From assembly GCA_963966185.1 (NCBI GenBank), contig CAWZYM010000283.1, positions 1,800,001-1,864,000 on the forward strand: a stretch of DNA of 64,000 nt, in the 5' to 3' direction. The notes below the pieces were generated by a model that saw nothing but the letters and a program-made list of their open reading frames with translations, searched no databases and had not been told where the DNA came from. The first letter of the stretch is position 1, and every line of letters begins with the position of its first letter. Positions 13,168-23,454 of the stretch are shown in pieces. The translations under genes and the position numbers were made by a program. This DNA comes from Rhabditoides inermis. Lineage: Eukaryota; Nematoda; Chromadorea; Rhabditida; Rhabditidae.

Positions 13168-15284
13168 ATGACGTCACTTCCAGCTGAACAACAACGACCT
13201 GCGAATCAAGCTGTCGGACATCATGAAGTCGATCGAGAGCTACGACTGCATCGACAACGAGGAGTTCGACAAGGTATGGGGGAAGTGATGGGGGATAAAA
13301 GAAGTTATAGTGGCATGTGTTCACATCTTGACTCTCATGGACACGAACACTTAGACACATGTCTTGTGTCAAGGCATCCAGGCTGGGTAGCGGTAGTGGT
13401 GGCATGTTTGTATGGATGTCCGTCTCACACTTGCTGAGTGAGTGTGGTGAGAGACCGGCACATCGTGGTTACTGGTTTTTGAAGTTGTGTCCGCAAATAT
13501 CTTTTCATCACACAGATGTACGTGTATAGTGTAGTGTAGTGAGTGGCGCATGTCTCGAATCTCGAAATTTGATGCGCTCGCTTCATGCAGCATGCAGTCC
13601 AGCCCTAATACATACTTCCGCATCCACCACACTGCCTCAAATTGCGAACTCGTATATATTGAATACTCTAGCAGAGCAATAAGGACATTCAAAAGACGAC
13701 ACTCGAGAGTATCACGTGGAATCGTGTACACCGAGTTCTGACATCCTTTACACAGAGGGTTTCACAATAAGTCGTGAGCTGGCGATAAAAAGTCAGAGAG
13801 TAACAAAAGCAAAACAAGTGATTGAGAGTCAGATTGTTGGTACTATCTGACATATCTCTACCTCCCCTTGCAGCTGTTCCCCTCTCGCCGCTGCGTGCTG
13901 AACCTGGTCGCCCCGATGCCGATGCTGGGCGGACCGCCCAAGTTCCGACGAGTCTTCACCCGAGGCGAGCTCAAGGTGCGCGAGGGACGCGCCGGACCCA
14001 AGGTGAGCCAGTCTGACTTGTCCGACTATCTGTGAATCTGACTACATGTTACATGTAAAGTTTTCTGTATATAAAATGTACTACAAAGTTACTGTATTCT
14101 TACCGTACTAGTCCAGACGGAAATGTACTAGTTTACACTATCGCTACCGTACCCCTATCGTACCCTTTCAGACGGAGATGCACTGTATCGTGCTGACGGA
14201 CATGTTCTTGATGTGTCGCGCGCCGAACCGGAAGACGGACAAGATGCGCGTCGCGCGCCCGCCCATCCACGTGTCCAACCTCGTCTACCATCCGTTCCCA
14301 GATGCATGTGGGTTACTGGGGGGATACTGTAGCTAAGGAATACTGTAGTCTCACTTCCCCGATGCATGTGGGTTATTGTAATTAGGGTATACTGTGCATT
14401 TCTACTCTGCGAAAAAGTACTGTGAGATAGTAGTTTCTTCCGTGGGGATGGAATGAGCACTACTGTATTGATTGATATCAACACATTATTATATCATATT
14501 ATATACCTTTCCAGCCGGCTTCTACCTGCTCGCGATGAACGAGTTCGACGTGCCCTCGGCCCTGTTCATGATGCACACCAACGGACTCGAGGAGACCAGG
14601 AGGTACGGTAGTTCGGGATGTACGGCTACTTTCAAACACTACTGTGAAGGGTTACTGTATTCTGGAATTCAGATGGCTGGAGATGTTGGCGATGGCGACG
14701 GAGGAGTTTAGTCGGATGCAGAGGGCCGGGATGCGGACAGACTTCGACACACCCACGGACGATCCGAGGAGAGGGTGAGTGGAGAGAGAGAGAGAGGGGG
14801 GGGAGAGAGACAGAGAGACGGAGAAAGATATATGACGTCACTCCTTCAGCCCGTTCGACTCGCCCTCGCACTCGTTCGTCGCTCATCGCAAGAGCAGCAG
14901 CATGGACTCGCAGGTCGTCGCCGCCCACGCGCACCTACAACGTTAGTATTGATTTATCGATTTATCGCGTATCGATTATCGATTTATCGATTATCGATTT
15001 TATATTCGTCATTTAGACATGCGCAAAAACACGGTGTGCTCGACGGAGCAGCTGGACCGGCAGCCAGAGTCGCCGAACAGACTGCCACCGAGGCATAAGG
15101 TAGGGAGAGAGGAGGGAGAGAGAGAGAGAGAGAGAAAAGGAGAAAACAATCTCTTCAGCTCTCGGTCGCCTCGTGCCACGCGGCTCCGATCGGCCAGTCG
15201 CGGTCTTCGATAGACCTTCATCTGGCAGTAGAGGGCATGCAGATGGGGCCGACCAGGAGCACCAGCCAGCAGAGTCCGGGTCAG

Positions 15285-15332
<48 letters not shown>

Positions 15333-17086
15333 ATCCACCAATCCCTTCATGCGGTAGTGGTATGCCTTGTTTCAGTGTGCGAACAGCACGCGCCGCGCTC
15401 TCGCAGCAACTCGCCCGACCTGCCGCGCAAGAGCTCCCGCTCCCCGTCTCCCCAGCCGGCGAGTGCGCGGGGTCTGGTGCGGACAGAGACGGAGAGAAGC
15501 ACCGGCAGCGGGGTGGGGACGAGTGGAACGCCCAGGTGAGAAAGAGAGAGAGAGAGAAACGGAAGAAGGGAGATTGACGGAGATGTTCACAGTTCATACG
15601 TACTCTGGGAGCAGTTGAAACAAATTCAACAGCGAGTGAGAGAAATTGATAGAAAAAAAGACTGATAGAAAATAGACATACAGAGACAGCCAGAAATGTG
15701 GATACATATATAGAGAAAGGGATAGAGGGAAGAGAGAGAGAGAGAGAGATGGAGAGAGAGGAGGGGAGACAAACAGATAAGGGAACCCCTTGCAGGTCGG
15801 TCTCTCCGGTGGCCACCCCGGACGAGCACCAGCGTGACTCCCCGCAGCTGCTCGTCACCTCCATCGACGACGACGACCAGCAACAGCCCCACTCGGGCAG
15901 GAGATTCGAGAAGAGGTGTGTTATGTGTACATTGCATCCAGTCGGACTATTTTATTCATTTACGCGAATTATTATTATTAATATTATTGATATTTGTTCT
16001 CGAATGGTGACATATTGACGCTGATAGCGAAACATTGTTTTAACTTTGATTATCATGGCATTTTGTGAATGGTACTGGAGAATTTCCACTTATTGTCTTT
16101 CATTTGATCGACACACAACTTGTGTGATTTGTGAAACGTACACGAGTAGATAGTTTGTGTTGGTTACATTTAGCGCGGAAAGTACGATAAACAAAACTGT
16201 TTTTTTACCTGTCAAACTCAAAAGAGTCAAAAGAGCTAGCAATCGATAAAATAAAAATCACATATCTCTCCAGATACCACACGGCGGACGGGATCCTAGA
16301 AACTATTATCCGATTTGAACCACACACGCATGAATTCGGATAATAATAAAAGCCCAATCAATATAAATAGAGATAGCAATCAAATGTCCCTAAATGTTGA
16401 ATCCCTAAATGTTGAATTGATATCAATCAATCACGATCTCTTCATGAGAATGTCAATATTTTCTTCGAACCGTACGAAATCAGTGAAACAAATAACACAT
16501 CCTATAAAGTTATCTTTCTCAGGTACCACACGGCGGACGGGATCGACGTGTTGAAGCCGAAGTCGGCGGGGATGCCTACTGGGATACTGAAGAGGTTCTC
16601 GTGGAATGTGTCCTCCGCCATGGGCAGCAGCCGCAAGATCAACCGGCTGATGGAACAGCAGGTGGGTAACGATCTCTCTCTCTCTCTCTCCCTCTCTCTC
16701 CATGTCTCCCTCTCTCCTCTTCTCTCTCTCCCTCTCTCCTCTCTCTCTCTCTCTCACCCCCTCAATCTGCAGCACTCCCGCCGCCACAGCCAGTCGTCCA
16801 CGGTGGCGTCGTCGGAGTCGTTCGGATCGAGCACGTCCGGCATCTCCTCGGCGTCATCTCATGTTGAGCCCCATCACGATGAGGTGAGAAAGAACTATCG
16901 ATAGTCAATGAGAACTCAAGAAATACATAATGAAGTATAACTTACAGATACAGTGTATAGTGAATAGAATAATAGTCCGTTGCAGATGTCGAAGACGCAC
17001 ATCTCTACCATCTGCGTGAACGAGCAGGGCGAGGATGAGGCGAGCACACTGAGTCTGTCACTCGACTCGCCAGGAGAGCAGAAGGT

Positions 17087-17118
<32 letters not shown>

Positions 17119-17119
17119 G

Positions 17120-17212
<93 letters not shown>

Positions 17213-17543
17213 AGGACCGATTCTGCAGACGGCCACTCCCTCCCCTCCGGCGCCGGCTCTTCCCGAAGTCCCTCCTCCCCCGCAGACCGCCTTGGACTCC
17301 CCGCCCCCGGAGGACAACAACAACAAGGGCCACCACGACCTGCTCAAGTTCATCATGGACAACCACCTCGAATCATCGTGAGCACTCTTAACATAACACT
17401 GTCAACATCCACATGTCAATGTTCCGTTTTGACAAGTGAACACTGTTCCGTTGCGTCGTTTTTTTGTCATACAAGTCGCACGCTTATATAACCGAGAGAG
17501 TAACACTAACATGGCTAACAGCGAGTGTTTCAGCGACGTGTGA
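2205..17543 (+). CDS. RhoGEF (DH-PH) protein, PLEKHG5/Syx-like, 888 aa, 26 exons
   Basis: Predicted exchange factor that activates Rho-family GTPases at membranes or junctions. Exons: 2205-2276, 2396-2446, 8860-8948, 9841-9952, 10533-10649, 10965-11039, 11543-11709, 12085-12154, 12212-12304, 12848-12943, 13026-13121, 13184-13273, 13874-14002, 14172-14307, 14515-14602, 14673-14774, 14850-14941, 15017-15099, 15159-15279, 15376-15535, 15796-15915, 16523-16661, 16773-16883, 16986-17084, 17229-17377, 17534-17543. All phases agree and the total is 889 codons with stop. The DH domain begins around [14 protein letters not shown] (exon 6) and contains the hallmark [14 protein letters not shown] (exon 10). 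A PH domain follows in exons 13-16, ending [10 protein letters not shown]...RWLEML. The rest is a Ser/Pro-rich tail ending ESSDV, a class I PDZ ligand; from general knowledge, Syx/PLEKHG5 also ends in a PDZ ligand. The first two exons are less certain than the rest. A hAT transposon occupies intron 2. Confidence 0.85.
2447..4077. other. RhoGEF intron 2, left of the transposon
   Basis: Noncoding. It contains a poly-C run near 2612, a short tandem duplication of a G/C-rich unit around 2815-2850 (GGTCCCTCGCCGGTCGG twice), a GAGT run near 3303 and a (GA)n tract at about 3343-3372. The longer open frames at 2690-2980 occur in several frames at once across GC-rich DNA and show no splice partners. 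Confidence 0.4.
4078..4085. repeat. Target-site duplication, left copy
   Basis: TCTATGAT directly abuts the left TIR. An identical 8-mer follows the right TIR at 8029-8036. Perfect identity suggests a recent insertion. Confidence 0.93.
4436..5075 (+). CDS. Unknown 196-aa protein encoded inside the hAT element
   Basis: Two exons, 4436-4744 (103 codons) and 4794-5075 (93 codons plus TGA), are joined in phase 0 by a 49-bp AT-rich intron with GT-AG ends. The reading frame is GC-richer than the flanking DNA. The protein starts [20 protein letters not shown] and is acidic in the middle (DENGDDYF, and later [11 protein letters not shown]). It has a hydrophobic C-terminal third with several cysteines ([12 protein letters not shown] at the end). 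I recognise no domain; it is not a BED finger, RNase H fold or dimerisation segment. It converges on the transposase, whose stop lies only about 106 bp away, and both sit between the TIRs. It may be a captured host gene or an accessory element protein. The start is the first ATG of the open frame. Confidence 0.7.
5182..7702 (-). CDS. hAT transposase, 665 aa, apparently intact
   Basis: Catalyses cut-and-paste transposition of the surrounding element. Ten exons on the minus strand: 7702-7517, 7372-7058, 7016-6955, 6905-6693, 6645-6511, 6460-6148, 6102-6032, 5977-5796, 5746-5490, 5445-5182. They total 666 codons with no internal stop and every junction is phase-consistent. The ATG follows a TTTAG acceptor by one base, suggesting a spliced leader or 5'UTR intron. 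Residues about 35-60 form a BED-type finger (CTLCTK...LRRHLFNRH). Exon 3 has VTDGWS and exon 4 has HAADGARVN, where hAT catalytic aspartates usually lie; exon 5 has [10 protein letters not shown]. Exon 6 carries an acidic insert rich in Asp. The last exon is a typical hAT C-terminal dimerisation region ([28 protein letters not shown]). Nothing appears broken. Confidence 0.92.
8029..8036. repeat. Target-site duplication, right copy
   Basis: TCTATGAT directly follows the terminal ...GGCACTA of the element and matches the left copy at all eight positions. Confidence 0.93.
8037..8664. promoter_or_regulatory. Probable promoter region of the internal RhoGEF start
   Basis: About 630 bp of noncoding DNA between the transposon and the ATG at 8665. 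No clear TATA box was found. The last 150 bp are pyrimidine-rich. Assignment as promoter rests only on position. Confidence 0.25.
8665..8778 (+). CDS. Probable alternative first coding exon of the RhoGEF gene
   Basis: ATG at 8665 opens 38 codons ([20 protein letters not shown]...) ending at CAG|GTCCTG. That is phase 0, the same phase needed to join the exon at 8860, 81 bp downstream. It would give a shorter start that bypasses the two exons at 2.2-2.4 kb and the transposon-bearing intron. The donor is weak and translation would otherwise stop at 8793, so a separate short frame cannot be excluded. GC content and codon choice resemble the neighbouring exons. Confidence 0.55.
10660..10767. repeat. 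CT microsatellite in RhoGEF intron
   Basis: Almost uninterrupted TCTC runs start about 10 bp after the donor of the exon ending 10649. Translating it gives a spurious LSLSLS frame. Similar CT or GA runs sit in many introns of this gene, for example 11045-11072, 12163-12191, 12776-12832, 15288-15333 and 17086-17210. Confidence 0.9.
16274..16297 (+). repeat. Duplicated splice acceptor and first bases of the exon at 16523
   Basis: The sequence ATACCACACGGCGGACGGGAT after an acceptor-like TCTCTCCAG repeats the start of the exon at 16523 (GTACCACACGGCGGACGGG after TTTCTCAG), 249 bp upstream in the same intron. The copy stays open only until a TAA near 16340 and has no clear donor. It looks like a partial exon duplication or a decoy acceptor. 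Confidence 0.7.
17086..17210. repeat. GA microsatellite forming nearly a whole intron
   Basis: The intron between 17084 and 17229 is almost entirely GAGAGA, so one strand is purine only. It begins at the GTAGAG donor and ends about 18 bp before the TTCTGCAG acceptor. Confidence 0.9.
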
Positions 17544-18300
17544 GTGACTGCTTCGACTACCACCACTCACTCTCTCTCTCTCTCACCTGCTGCCTCTCTC
17601 TAGCACTCTTGCTACTCTCACCCACCCTCACACTCTCTCGCCATTCTCAGTGCATTTGATATACGACACACACACCACAGAACCCGCCAAAATCGAGCCG
17701 ATACAGTATTCCCCTAACTTACAGCTACTATGTTGCAGTGTTATCTATGATTTCGTGATTGTGTGTATGCGTGCAATTCTCTACTACTCTTGTTGTGTGA
17801 CCCTCCCATTGTGATACAGAAGATTATTGGTTGGTAAATGCATTTGTTGTGTCTCGCAAATAACGATGATGATACGTCACGTTTTTATATCGCACACATT
17901 GTCGCGGAGTTCCTAGAGATGTTCTATTCACGAATTGTATACGATATATGTGCATAATATACAATAAAATATTAATAATTTGAGGAGTGTTGGTGCATTG
18001 TTCAGACAGATGATGACTACCACTTACCCAACCCTTCTCCCTTTTATTACAAACAACACTGTCTGAAATATACTTATTTATTCATAAAACCAAATAAACA
18101 ATAACATTTCGATAACAATCGATATAGACAACACGAACCATAATCGGTGCAAAGATCAGTGATAACGAAGAGATACTGTAATAACTAACGAAAACTGTTA
18201 CTGTGAACGTGCATGCATAGTTACTGATAATGAGATATACATGAATAATAGTCTAAGAGTACTCAGAAGGTAAAGGTAGGCAGGCCAGAAGGTGAGTACT
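17544..18300. terminator. Convergent 3' ends of the RhoGEF and Nanos genes
   Basis: The RhoGEF stop is at 17541-17543, and a good poly(A) signal AATAAA lies at 17963-17968. On the minus strand the Nanos stop is at 18303-18301, and AATAAA (plus TTTATT, 18077-18082) follows about 220 bp downstream. The two 3'UTRs are therefore tail to tail, separated by roughly 100 bp. No other gene is seen. Confidence 0.65.
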
Positions 18301-19712
18301 CTAGAAGGTAGTGGCGGTGCGGGAGCGGGGGCAGTAGTTGTTGACGTGCGCGTTCGATCCGGTCGCCCCGCACACTCCACACACCCTGGCAGCCAGGCGG
18401 GGACACGTCACTCGGCCGTTCCTGTAACGATCCGTTTCCCTGTTTCTTATGATCCGTCCACCACTACTTTCCTAGTTATTTACTAACCACTTCTTGCTCT
18501 GTGATACCACCTCAACCATCATTCCCACGTTTTCTGCAATGACCAAGTTTCCATCAATCTCAATCAGTTATCGACCCTCGCCAAAAGCGAATACGCTTCA
18601 GAGAAAGTAGGAATCGCGGGAAAGTAATACATGTCAATGGGCGGCGGTTAGTTGGTCGATCATAAACAAAAAAACCAGTATTCACTTGTCATCGTTCTAA
18701 TTTGGGTGCACCATACATCACCAGTGCTCACCTGTCCGTGGCGTTGTGGGTGCTCCATATTCCGGTGTCACTCGGGGTGGGCAGGGGCTGTCCGTGCATC
18801 TGACGGGTGCGGCATACAAAGGCCAGACAGTGGTCGCAGTGCGTCGGGATGGGCAGCAGGTCGCACAGCAACTGGAACAAAGTGACTTTTAGAATCATGT
18901 TTCAGTTCATCGTGGGTGAATCCTACCGTACACAGATAGTTACAGACAAGTGGCCTTCTAGGATTACGAGATCATAAGTCTCATATCCCACCTTGCTGAG
19001 CTGGTAGTGGAACACCGCCTCCTCATCGCCCAGCTCCGATCCACTCGCACTCTCCGCCCGCGAGCGCTCAGACTCGTAGCCCGATGCCGGACTGCGCACG
19101 TGCGGAGGAGACAGCTCGGAGGTCCTAGAATCAATCAATATCAATCGATAATCCGTATATTTTCTCACCTGAGACTGAGCATCTGCTTGGGCAGGGGGTG
19201 CGGGAAGGGCGGTCGGGTGCGGGTGTGGCGGAAGGGCACAGCGTCGACTGGCGACTGCGGAGGAGCGGTGGGAGGGCCGTCGCACCTGGAACAATTGAAA
19301 TATATAGTAAATCACAAAAACTCAAGAACGGCAGCGTACACCCATACTCCCATACGCATACAGTGCAATTTGAAACAGCTTCAGATTTATAACAGGTCTA
19401 GAACAGATTTAGATTCTTCATTTCTCCCCCTCTCACCTCTCCCGAGGCTTCAGCTCTAGCAGGGTGAGTCCCGGCGGGCGCTCGCGGGTGCGCAGTGGTA
19501 GGAGGGATTTGTACGGAGCCGGATCGGCAGAGGACGAGGAAGAGGGAAGAGTGATCCTGCCGCCGCGGTGATTCGGCTAAAGGGATTGCTGTAGGTACAA
19601 TAGTACGGTAGGTGCTACGGTAGGTTGCTAAGAGTACGGTACTCACCACCATGTTGTTGTAGTCCTGGGGGTAGTTGACGCCGATGAATGGCTCACGGAA
19701 CATGCCGTTCAT
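18301..19712 (-). CDS. Nanos-type zinc-finger protein, 238 aa
   Basis: Translational repressor family acting with Pumilio on mRNA 3'UTRs, classically in germ cells. Six exons: 19712-19647, 19576-19437, 19285-19169, 19124-18992, 18871-18732, 18421-18301, all in phase, 239 codons with stop. The N-terminal half is Pro/Ser-rich low complexity. The last two exons encode the paired CCHC fingers. Finger 2 is perfect: CGVCGATGSNAHVNNYC = C-x2-C-x7-H-x4-C. Finger 1 starts THCDHC and ends H-x10-C (HNATDRNGRVTC), but 26 residues separate the second Cys from the His where the family usually has about 12. The start is the only ATG in the open first exon, and an in-frame stop lies upstream. Identification rests mainly on the CGATGxxAHxxxYC signature. 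Confidence 0.85.
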
Positions 19713-20963
19713 AGTGTATTGGATAGGGTATCGATCGACCACCGGCCAGCAGTCGACTCATCACCGGGACTGAACCGCCAAAAACACCCTCGATTTCGGC
19801 CTGGGAATTCGGTGGGCGTGGCCAGTGCGGCAGACAGGACAGAGAAAACGAGAGAGCGCGGCGGGCGGAGAGTGCGCGGGAATCAGAGCGCTCACTGCGC
19901 GCGGGAAAAGGGTAGATCGGTAGATCGGTCATTCAAACCCTGGGAATTCGGTGGGCGTGGCCTATGCGGGGAGAAGGCGAGAGGGTCGAGAGAGTGTTGC
20001 GAGCGGGGAGAGGCTTCTCTGCCCGGTAGACACGATTCGAATTTGCCGCGATCAATGCATATCCTTCACTATATGGAGAGGATTGAAAAGTTGGGATGAC
20101 CAGGGATAACTGGTTTACAGTTACGGGCAAAGTCAATCGGTAACCCACACACATCTGGTAACAGTTACCAGCTGATACGTTTCAAGTAAGACTCAATCGG
20201 TAACCCACACACATCTGGTAACAGTTACCAGCTGATACGTTTCAAGTAAGACTCAATTGTATCCAGACAATGTGCAATGCAATGAGACCGTTGTTGTCAG
20301 CTGATTAAATGTGTTATTTAATTGTATAATAGGAGTAAGTACAACGATAATCGATGTCCTCCCTGAAGTCCCGAACTAGACACGTCAGTGCGGCTTTTCT
20401 TATTACGCAACAGACAATTCCTCTCGGATCATTTGCAATCTGATCTCATCCGCGTCTTTGCAATTCTCGTCTAATTCGATCATCTTCCCATGCGCTTTGT
20501 CTCTATCTTTTTCACACCCCACATGCATTCTGCGAAATTCTCATGCTCCAACCATATTTTCGCGTCCACACTTTTTCTGGTGATCAGATCAACCATAGCC
20601 ACTTGCGTCTAGATAAATCTCTCGGACTTGGTGTTATCATGTCGTTTCTTCTGCCAGCGCGCTGACCGGCGGGCGTGTGAAATCGAATCGCATAAATGAA
20701 ACCGTTCATCACCGGCGGCCATTCATTCTCACTCTCCAACCAGTTCACAATTACACACACACACAGTGGCAACGGGGGAATCGGCTAGTTTTTGCTTTCC
20801 GGAGAGAGGACGGTTGCCACAATGAGAGAGAGAGATGGCTATCCAGTCCGCGCCACCGTTTAGAACCGCTTGAACCGGGGGCGATATGGCAGATAGATAG
20901 AGGGGGGCAGCCCCGCCCTCTCTGGGGGAGAAGGATAGACAGTTCTTGCAGACGACACTCAGC
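19713..20963. promoter_or_regulatory. Divergent intergenic region between the Nanos and secreted-protein genes
   Basis: About 1.25 kb separates two divergent start codons, so both promoters should lie here. A 23-bp motif CTGGGAATTCGGTGGGCGTG... occurs at about 19800 and again at 19939. A 60-bp unit is tandemly duplicated at 20131-20250. No TATA box is obvious and no coding exon is supported. Confidence 0.45.
20131..20250 (+). repeat. Perfect 2 x 60-bp tandem duplication
   Basis: Units 20131-20190 and 20191-20250 are identical apart from one base near the start. Each contains the palindrome GGTAACAGTTACC. It lies in the divergent promoter region between the Nanos gene and the secreted-protein gene. 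Confidence 0.95.
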
Positions 20964-23420
20964 ATGCGAGTCGCGCTGCTGGTCGCAGCTCTCGCCGCGG
21001 CTACCGTATATGCCGGGTACGGTACTTTGCTTTTTATCCGTTACTCACTGTCTCAATGACGTTCAATAAATAAACGCTATTCATCACTTTCTCATCTGGG
21101 CAGAGATCTTATCTAACTAACGGACGTTCGAAACATCATTGCAACATGGAAGATGGAAGTATTATAGCTTCACGATTTTGTATTGTTTTGTTCCAGCCGT
21201 TTCATTTGCATACGATCGTCACCAGATCACCGTGTTATTTTTATCACGAATTAGAAAATGATATAAAGTAAGTTATCATAAAATCACGATGTAACTATCC
21301 TTATCAAGTCCCTATCAATCCCCCTAACGGATTCCTAAGATGTCCCGTTTTTCCAGCCGCTTCCCTTTGGAGGAGCTGGAGCAGCAGCCGGCGGTCGACA
21401 TCTTCCGCCAGCAGAGCCCCAACCCTATCGACAGGACCACTGTGATAGGTGGGGGACCTTGTTCAAGCTACTTCCGACAGCTTCCGACAAAAGCAATTTG
21501 CGTCTCGAATACGTTGTGAGCGGTCAAAAACTAAGCACTCATGCCTGTCACACGCGTACACACAGTCTCTCTCTCTCTCTCACTCTCTCTCTCTCTCTCT
21601 CTCCTCCAGATCGACAGTGATTTATAGCACAAACTGATAAGGTGATAAGTTTGTGGTTTGTCCCGGAAAAAACATGGACTTCTCAGTTCCCAATCACAGA
21701 ATTTTCCGGCTCCCCTGTTTGCCTCTGTTCTTTTGCACTCTTCGCACCATGCTGCGGAATTGAAAAGGTCCGATCTCGAGACGTTAAAAGCAAATCCAGT
21801 GCAGAACAAGAGTCGAATCTGGTTGTACTTTGTTAAATTCGTACACAACCCTTCAGAACACGCGTCCCGTGTGCGCCGCGCGCCGGGCGAGTCTCGGCCG
21901 CCGACGCGCGCCCCTCCTCCTGTGTCCACCATTGTGATAGACACGGTCATAGAGAAGAGCGTCGAACAGGACAGGCACATCGACAACAGCCTCGAGGTAC
22001 GGGAGGGAGGGGTACGGTAGCCGTATGTAGTGTGGTACCACATCGGCAAAAGACTCGAGGTACTGGAGACAGGGGTACTGTAGTATGGTTTCACGGTGGC
22101 GACAGCGCCGAGAGACTCGAGGTGCGGTAGCGTGAAAGTTGGAGTGTGGCGCCATGATGACCACCTAGACTCTAGAGGTTCGGGAGGGAGGGTTACGGTA
22201 GTCGGTAGAGTAGAATACTGTCGCGTGGTATCACATCGACACGACCTTCGAGGTACGGGAAAGGTACTGTAGTGTGGTAACAACGTAGCGTGAATACGGT
22301 AGTCTAAACCCTTAAATAGATACCGTAGTTTACACGCTGGTGTACCGTGCTTTGAGGTGCAGAACAGCGACGAGGCGTCGCGAGTGACAGTGGTCGACGA
22401 GGTCGGAGAGGGAGTGGAGAAGGGTGGGTGGACTTGTAGACCTCAAAATACCAAGTGGCGGCTAACCTGGTGAGAGTTGCGTGCTCCTCTGGCGTCCTTT
22501 GGCTTTGTTCTTTTTTCCTGCTCCCGCTCACTAACAACTGTGCGCCTTTTTCCGTCGACTAAAGTCCGATCTACGAAAACTGCGAACGTATTCGTTCAGT
22601 GAACGAGGAGTCGTTCTTCAACCCAACCACTGTGGAGGACATCTCTGCGCTCTCTCCCACCGCCAACCTTCCCACACAGGTACGAAAAATACGTTTTATC
22701 GCAAGTTCATTCCTCTCAACTGACATCAAAGATATAATCAGCATAGGCGAGTATTAAACCCGCTAATAACGATGATGCTGCTAAAGAAGACGCGTATATC
22801 GAAACAAAACTAATTCACGTTACGAAATCAAGGCAATATGGAGTTCACACCACCACACCACCACACCACCACACCACCACACCACCACACCACCACACCA
22901 CCACACCACCACACCACCACACCACCACGCCACCACACCACCACACCACCACACCACCACACCACCACACCACCACACCACCACACCACCACACCACCAC
23001 ACCACCACACCACCACACCACCACACCACCACACCATAACACCAGCACACGACCACAACTTAACACAACCACACTATTCTCTACGACTGATTATGTTGAT
23101 GGTGTGGTAGTATGGTGGTGTGGGTTGTGTGAGTGGTGTGGTGGTGTGATGGTGTGGTGGTGTGATTTCCTATATGTGGTGTGGTGGTGTACAGGAGTGG
23201 AGGTGTGGGTTGTGTGAGTGGTATGATGGTGTGATGGTGTGATTTCCTATTCGCCCGAAATCAAACGTTTCTTTCAGGGCACTACTCTCCCCGTCGCTCT
23301 ACCCACTCTCATTCCTGAGAGCGAGCTGAAGAGGCTGCGAGACGACGAGGAGGTCGGAATGAAGGCAGCCGAAATAGAGGTAGAGAGAGAAGGGGAGTGG
23401 GAGAGAGAGGGAGAGGGAGG

Positions 23421-23454
<34 letters not shown>

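Noticed and set aside
22820..23110. Open frames of VVVWWCGG or HHTTTPP type
   Set aside because: Direct products of the 8-bp CACCACAC microsatellite.
22848..23242. CRISPR-like array
   Set aside because: A simple 8-bp microsatellite without spacers, in a eukaryotic intron.
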